The position numbers and the translations under genes are program-made. The notes under the pieces were generated by a model, which was not told where the DNA came from, did no database searches, and saw only the letters and a list, made by a program, of their open reading frames with translations. A stretch of 64,000 nucleotides of DNA from Actinomycetota bacterium (GTDB taxonomy: Bacteria; Actinomycetota; Actinomycetes; S36-B12; GCA-2699445): NCBI GenBank assembly GCA_029978705.1, contig JAPOIY010000001.1, positions 118,888-182,887 of the forward strand. The letters run 5' to 3'. Below are positions 61,619 through 64,000 of this stretch, piece by piece; the stretch's first letter is position 1; the number at the start of each line of letters is the position of its first letter.

Positions 61619-62193
61619 ACGAACTCCTCGACTCGGGTGGCCGGCACGGGGCGGTCCGGTGCCCGCCGGGACTGGCGGAAGACCAGGGCGACGGCCGTCG
61701 CGGCCAGCCCCACGAGTGCCGTCACCCGCAACGGCAGATCGGCTGCGTCCGAGCCGATGGCGAGGGCATGCACCCAGGCCAGGGCCAGCAGTGCGTAGGA
61801 GACCAGGTGTACGGCTTTCCACATGCGCGGCGCGCGGAAGCGGTTGAGCGTCGTGATCAGCAGCAGGAGGAGCAGGTCGAACGAGACCGTGCCGACGCCG
61901 ACCCACAGCGGTTTCCAGTCCGACGCCCCGGGCACCACCACGGCGAGAGGCGAGATCGACACGTACGAGTCGACGATCGCGAACACGACATGGCCCAGCA
62001 GCAGCACGACGCCCGTGGCGGCCGCCGCGTTGTGCAGCGAGATGGTGACCAGGCGGACCTTCGGCGATCGGATGGCCGGGCTGGCGATGCCGATGACGGT
62101 GGAGACCGTGAGCAGCACGATGGCGACGATGCCCGTCGTGCGCAGCATCAACCAGGTCCAGGGGATCTCTGGGTTGGCGGCAACGGTACTCAT
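61615..62193 (-). CDS. ferric-reductase-like transmembrane cytochrome
   Basis: 192 residues, about six helices. Histidines that could bind two b-type hemes lie in TISLHNAAAATGVVLLLGHV (13-residue His-His spacing across one helix) and KAVHLVSYALLALAWVHAL (similar spacing). This matches ferric reductase-like/YedZ-type domains without their FAD/NAD domain, so electrons must come from a partner, here probably the NuoF-like protein and ferredoxin. It would carry them across the membrane. Confidence 0.87.
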   Translation of the reverse strand: MSTVAANPEIPWTWLMLRTTGIVAIVLLTVSTVIGIASPAIRSPKVRLVTISLHNAAAATGVVLLLGHVVFAIVDSYVSISPLAVVVPGASDWKPLWVGVGTVSFDLLLLLLITTLNRFRAPRMWKAVHLVSYALLALAWVHALAIGSDAADLPLRVTALVGLAATAVALVFRQSRRAPDRPVPATRVEEFV

Positions 62194-63104
62194 GCGGCGT
62201 TCTCCCTATCGTCGGCGGCGGGCCACCGGCCGACCCGGATGTCAGCGTCGGGGCCGGTCAGGCGGGCGTCGAGGTTCTGGGTGGTTATCCAGCCCGGCGC
62301 TTCGTGGCCGAGAATGACCGCTGCGGTCGCAGCGGTGTTGGCGCCCCGGGCGTCACCGGCCAGCACCGAAGCGCCGGACCAGACCACCTCGGCCGGCCGG
62401 CCGGTGCGAGGATCGATGATGTGATGGGCCTGCTGCCCGTCGGCGGTGCGCCAGGTGCGGCGCGACGTGCCGCTGGTGGCCAGGCCACTCGTGCCGACCA
62501 GCAGGTGCTGGACGTCGCCGTGCGGGCCGGGGTCGACGGCCACCTGCCACGGTTCGGCCGCGGTCCGGATGCTGAGGTCGCCCCCCATGTCGGCGATGAC
62601 GTCCGCACTGCAGATATCGAAGACGAGGCGGGACATGCGGTCGGCCAGCCACGCCTTCGCGACCGCCCCCAGGTCGAGGGCGCTCCCGCCGGGTATGCGC
62701 AGCTGGGCCGAGGAGCCGACGGGACGGATCTCCACCGACTGCCAGTCGGGGGCGGGGCCCGGGTCGGTCGCGACCACGGGAACCTCGTCCCGCCAGGACC
62801 GGTAGCCGGCGGCGTCGACGTGCCGTCCGAGCAGTGGCGTGACCAGGCCGTCGGTGTCCCGTGCGGCGTCCAGGCTGGCGGTCAGGACCTCCACGAAATC
62901 CCACGAGACGTCGACCCATGAGCCGGCCGAACGATTCACGACGGTCACCTCGGAGTCGTCGCGGAACCGGCTGGCCAGGAGTTCCAGTCGGTCCACCTCG
63001 CCCACCAGAGCAGCGTGCAGAGGCTCGCGGCGCAGCGGGGAACCACTGCGCACGACGAGTCCCAGACGGGTGCGCCAGCGGTCGATGTGAACCTCGGTGA
63101 TCAT
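62190..63104 (-). CDS. apbE: FAD:protein FMN transferase (copy 2)
   Basis: 304 residues; LLASRFRDDSEVTVVNRS, LDLGAVAKAWLADRMSR, DVIADMGGDLSIRTA and HHIIDPRTGRPAE. Closely similar throughout to copy 1 at 50897. No signal peptide, so it may act inside on a protein later exported, or be exported otherwise. Position in the middle of a redox operon implies that one chain component carries covalent FMN. Start and stop overlap both neighbours (TGATG and ATGA). Confidence 0.9.
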   Translation of the reverse strand: MITEVHIDRWRTRLGLVVRSGSPLRREPLHAALVGEVDRLELLASRFRDDSEVTVVNRSAGSWVDVSWDFVEVLTASLDAARDTDGLVTPLLGRHVDAAGYRSWRDEVPVVATDPGPAPDWQSVEIRPVGSSAQLRIPGGSALDLGAVAKAWLADRMSRLVFDICSADVIADMGGDLSIRTAAEPWQVAVDPGPHGDVQHLLVGTSGLATSGTSRRTWRTADGQQAHHIIDPRTGRPAEVVWSGASVLAGDARGANTAATAAVILGHEAPGWITTQNLDARLTGPDADIRVGRWPAADDRENAA

Positions 63105-63442
63105 CAGGACGCGCTCGACTTCGCGGCGGGCTTCTTGGCCGGCGCAGCCTGGGGGGCTTGGGGGGCGCTGGCCACACCGGAGTTGCCGGAGCCGGAGTTG
63201 GAGGAGGGAGTGCTCCCGCCGCGGTAGACCACGATGGGGTCCGATTTCACGTGCTTGACCCGGTGGACCGTGACCACCTTGGGTTTGCCACTGGTGGCAG
63301 CCGCTTTCGTGGCCTGTTTCGCGTCGGCCTGGAGGACCGCCTGGGTGGCGACATGGGCGGTGAGGAAGCCCAGGGCGAGCCCGGACCCGATGATCACGGT
63401 GCCCCGGGCGGCCGTGGCGATGGTGCGTGGATTCGTCGTCAT
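63104..63442 (-). CDS. short membrane-anchored Ala/Ser/Pro-rich protein
   Basis: 112 residues: helix at ~15-37, a basic stretch (KPKVVTVHRVKHVKSDP), then a low-complexity Ser/Gly/Ala/Pro/Lys tail. No cysteine, heme motif or visible flavinylation site ([ST]GA[ST]). First gene of the redox operon. Its KPKVVTVHRVKHVKSDPIVV recalls the TIIKYKTKVVKDPP segment of the divergent gene at 63599, so the two may be related anchors. GTG/ATG choice: ATG 63442 with AACCCT 6 nt upstream. Confidence 0.7.
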   Translation of the reverse strand: MTTNPRTIATAARGTVIIGSGLALGFLTAHVATQAVLQADAKQATKAAATSGKPKVVTVHRVKHVKSDPIVVYRGGSTPSSNSGSGNSGVASAPQAPQAAPAKKPAAKSSAS

Positions 63443-63466
63443 GGTCCAAGGGTTGCCCGAGAGGGG

Positions 63467-63528
63467 GTCAAGGGAATCCGGGTCCAGGTGTCAAGGCTGT
63501 GTCAAAGGATTCCGAACATCCCCTTGAC
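63467..63528. promoter_or_regulatory. GTCAA(A)GG direct repeats, probable response-regulator site
   Basis: GTCAAGG at 63467 and 63490, GTCAAAGG at 63501, and inverted CCTTGAC at 63522. The two central copies are 11 bp apart start to start, the first 23 bp before. It sits in the 156-bp divergent promoter between the redox operon and the anchored repeat protein. The spacing suits an OmpR-type dimer. Confidence 0.45.
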
Positions 63529-63598
63529 ACGGTTCTGCTTCTCCCCGCGCGGTGCCGTGCGGCATCCTGGGGAGGCGGTCACGACTGGAGGCAGCACG

Positions 63599-64000
63599 AT
63601 GAAGTCGGCAATGAAGCCCATGGCGCTGTGGGGCGCGGTCCTCGCGGGCAGCGTCACCCTTGGCGTGGGCATGTACGGCTTGGTCGTGGCGCCGGCCACG
63701 GACGGCATCCAGGTTCTGGGGACTACGGCGGAGCCGTCCCCCGAGCCTCGACCCACGATCATCAAGTACAAGACCAAGGTCGTGAAGGACCCCCCGCGCA
63801 CCCAGGTGGTGGACGGGCCAGCCACCCAGGAGGTGGCGGCGACCAGTGATGACGGCTACTCCGGCGGTAGTGGCCGCTCCTACGGCGGTTCCGGTGAAGA
63901 GGGGGACTTCTCCGGCGGGGGCGACGACAACTCCTCCGGTGGGGGCGACGACAACTCCTCCGGTGGGGGCGACGACAACTCCTCCGGTGGGGGCGACGAC
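63599..64000 (+). CDS. membrane-anchored Ser/Gly/Asp repeat protein (3' end outside window)
   Basis: 134 residues visible. N-terminal anchor (ALWGAVLAGSVTLGVGMYGL), a Pro/Lys segment (TIIKYKTKVVKDPPRTQVV), then a Ser/Gly/Tyr linker passing into perfect SGGGDDNS repeats that continue off the edge. Actinobacterial FMN-binding proteins often have this plan, an anchor and Gly/Ser linker before an FMN-binding domain, and apbE is opposite, so I expect such a domain beyond the window; that is inference. GGAGG lies 9 nt before the ATG. Confidence 0.75.
   Translation, partial: MKSAMKPMALWGAVLAGSVTLGVGMYGLVVAPATDGIQVLGTTAEPSPEPRPTIIKYKTKVVKDPPRTQVVDGPATQEVAATSDDGYSGGSGRSYGGSGEEGDFSGGGDDNSSGGGDDNSSGGGDDNSSGGGDD
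63911..64000 (+). repeat. 24-bp tandem repeat, at least 3.75 copies
   Basis: Units at 63911, 63935, 63959 and 63983 (cut by the edge); only one base differs, in unit 1. In frame, coding SGGGDDNS. Confidence 0.9.

Noticed and set aside
63911..64000. CRISPR array
   Set aside because: Regular repeats, but without spacers and in frame in a coding sequence.
1..64000. tRNA or rRNA genes
   Set aside because: No T-arm GGTTCGAATCC-type sequence with matching acceptor arms noticed in any gap; gaps are mostly too short.

Overview
The window is about 70% G+C, densely packed on both strands and protein-coding almost throughout, with many GTG starts, ATGA/GTGA gene junctions and actinobacterial families (TAP-like secreted hydrolases, Rpf-like muralytic proteins, DUF2207 and DUF6636 proteins, a CxxHxxC ferredoxin). 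It reads as chromosomal DNA of a free-living, aerobic actinomycete. I cannot place it below class. I see no tRNA, rRNA, insertion sequence, prophage or CRISPR array.

Layout. 1-10.8 kb: end of holB, an unknown membrane protein, a TAP-like lipoprotein hydrolase, a cell-wall hydrolase combining NlpC/P60 with an LAS-type peptidase, a TrpB2 tryptophan synthase, a palindromic repeat cluster, two coupled Rpf-like genes, peptide deformylase, a pirin and an EamA permease. 10.8-24.2 kb: a convergent eutBC pair, a YyaL-type thioredoxin-domain protein, rhomboid, LemA with two DUF2207 paralogues, a type II NADH dehydrogenase-like protein and an ABC-F ATPase. 24.2-33.4 kb: a secretory lipase, a lipoprotein, a lytic transglycosylase, a flavin monooxygenase, a DUF2599-hydrolase-YihY operon and two permeases. 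33.4-46.2 kb: a cysteine-free glutathione-peroxidase-like protein, a HerA-like ATPase coupled to an FAD oxidoreductase, an aldo/keto reductase, a MoxR/CoxE pair, a DUF302 protein, an FMN reductase, and a CoA-disulfide reductase-rhodanese fusion with a CsoR-like operator. 46.3-50.7 kb: GlcNAc-6-P use (nagA, nagB) with a sugar-porter permease, plus small secreted proteins. 50.9-58.2 kb: a first apbE, homocysteine methyltransferase, a TAP-like protease, a patatin, a small three-gene operon and an MBL-fold hydrolase.

58.2 kb to the end is the most interesting region. A coupled gene string (short anchored protein, ApbE flavin transferase, ferric-reductase-like membrane cytochrome, NuoF-like protein, CxxHxxC ferredoxin) is followed by an OmpR-type two-component system and faces a divergent membrane-anchored Ser/Gly/Asp repeat protein that runs off the window. 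It looks like a trans-membrane electron-transfer chain built around covalently bound FMN; the expected FMN acceptor is probably encoded by the truncated gene. Repeated GTCAA boxes, two of them 11 bp apart, lie in the divergent promoter.

Across the window at least 17 genes have a TANNNT -10 box exactly 6-7 nt before the start codon, so leaderless transcription appears to be the default here. I used that pattern to choose several starts.
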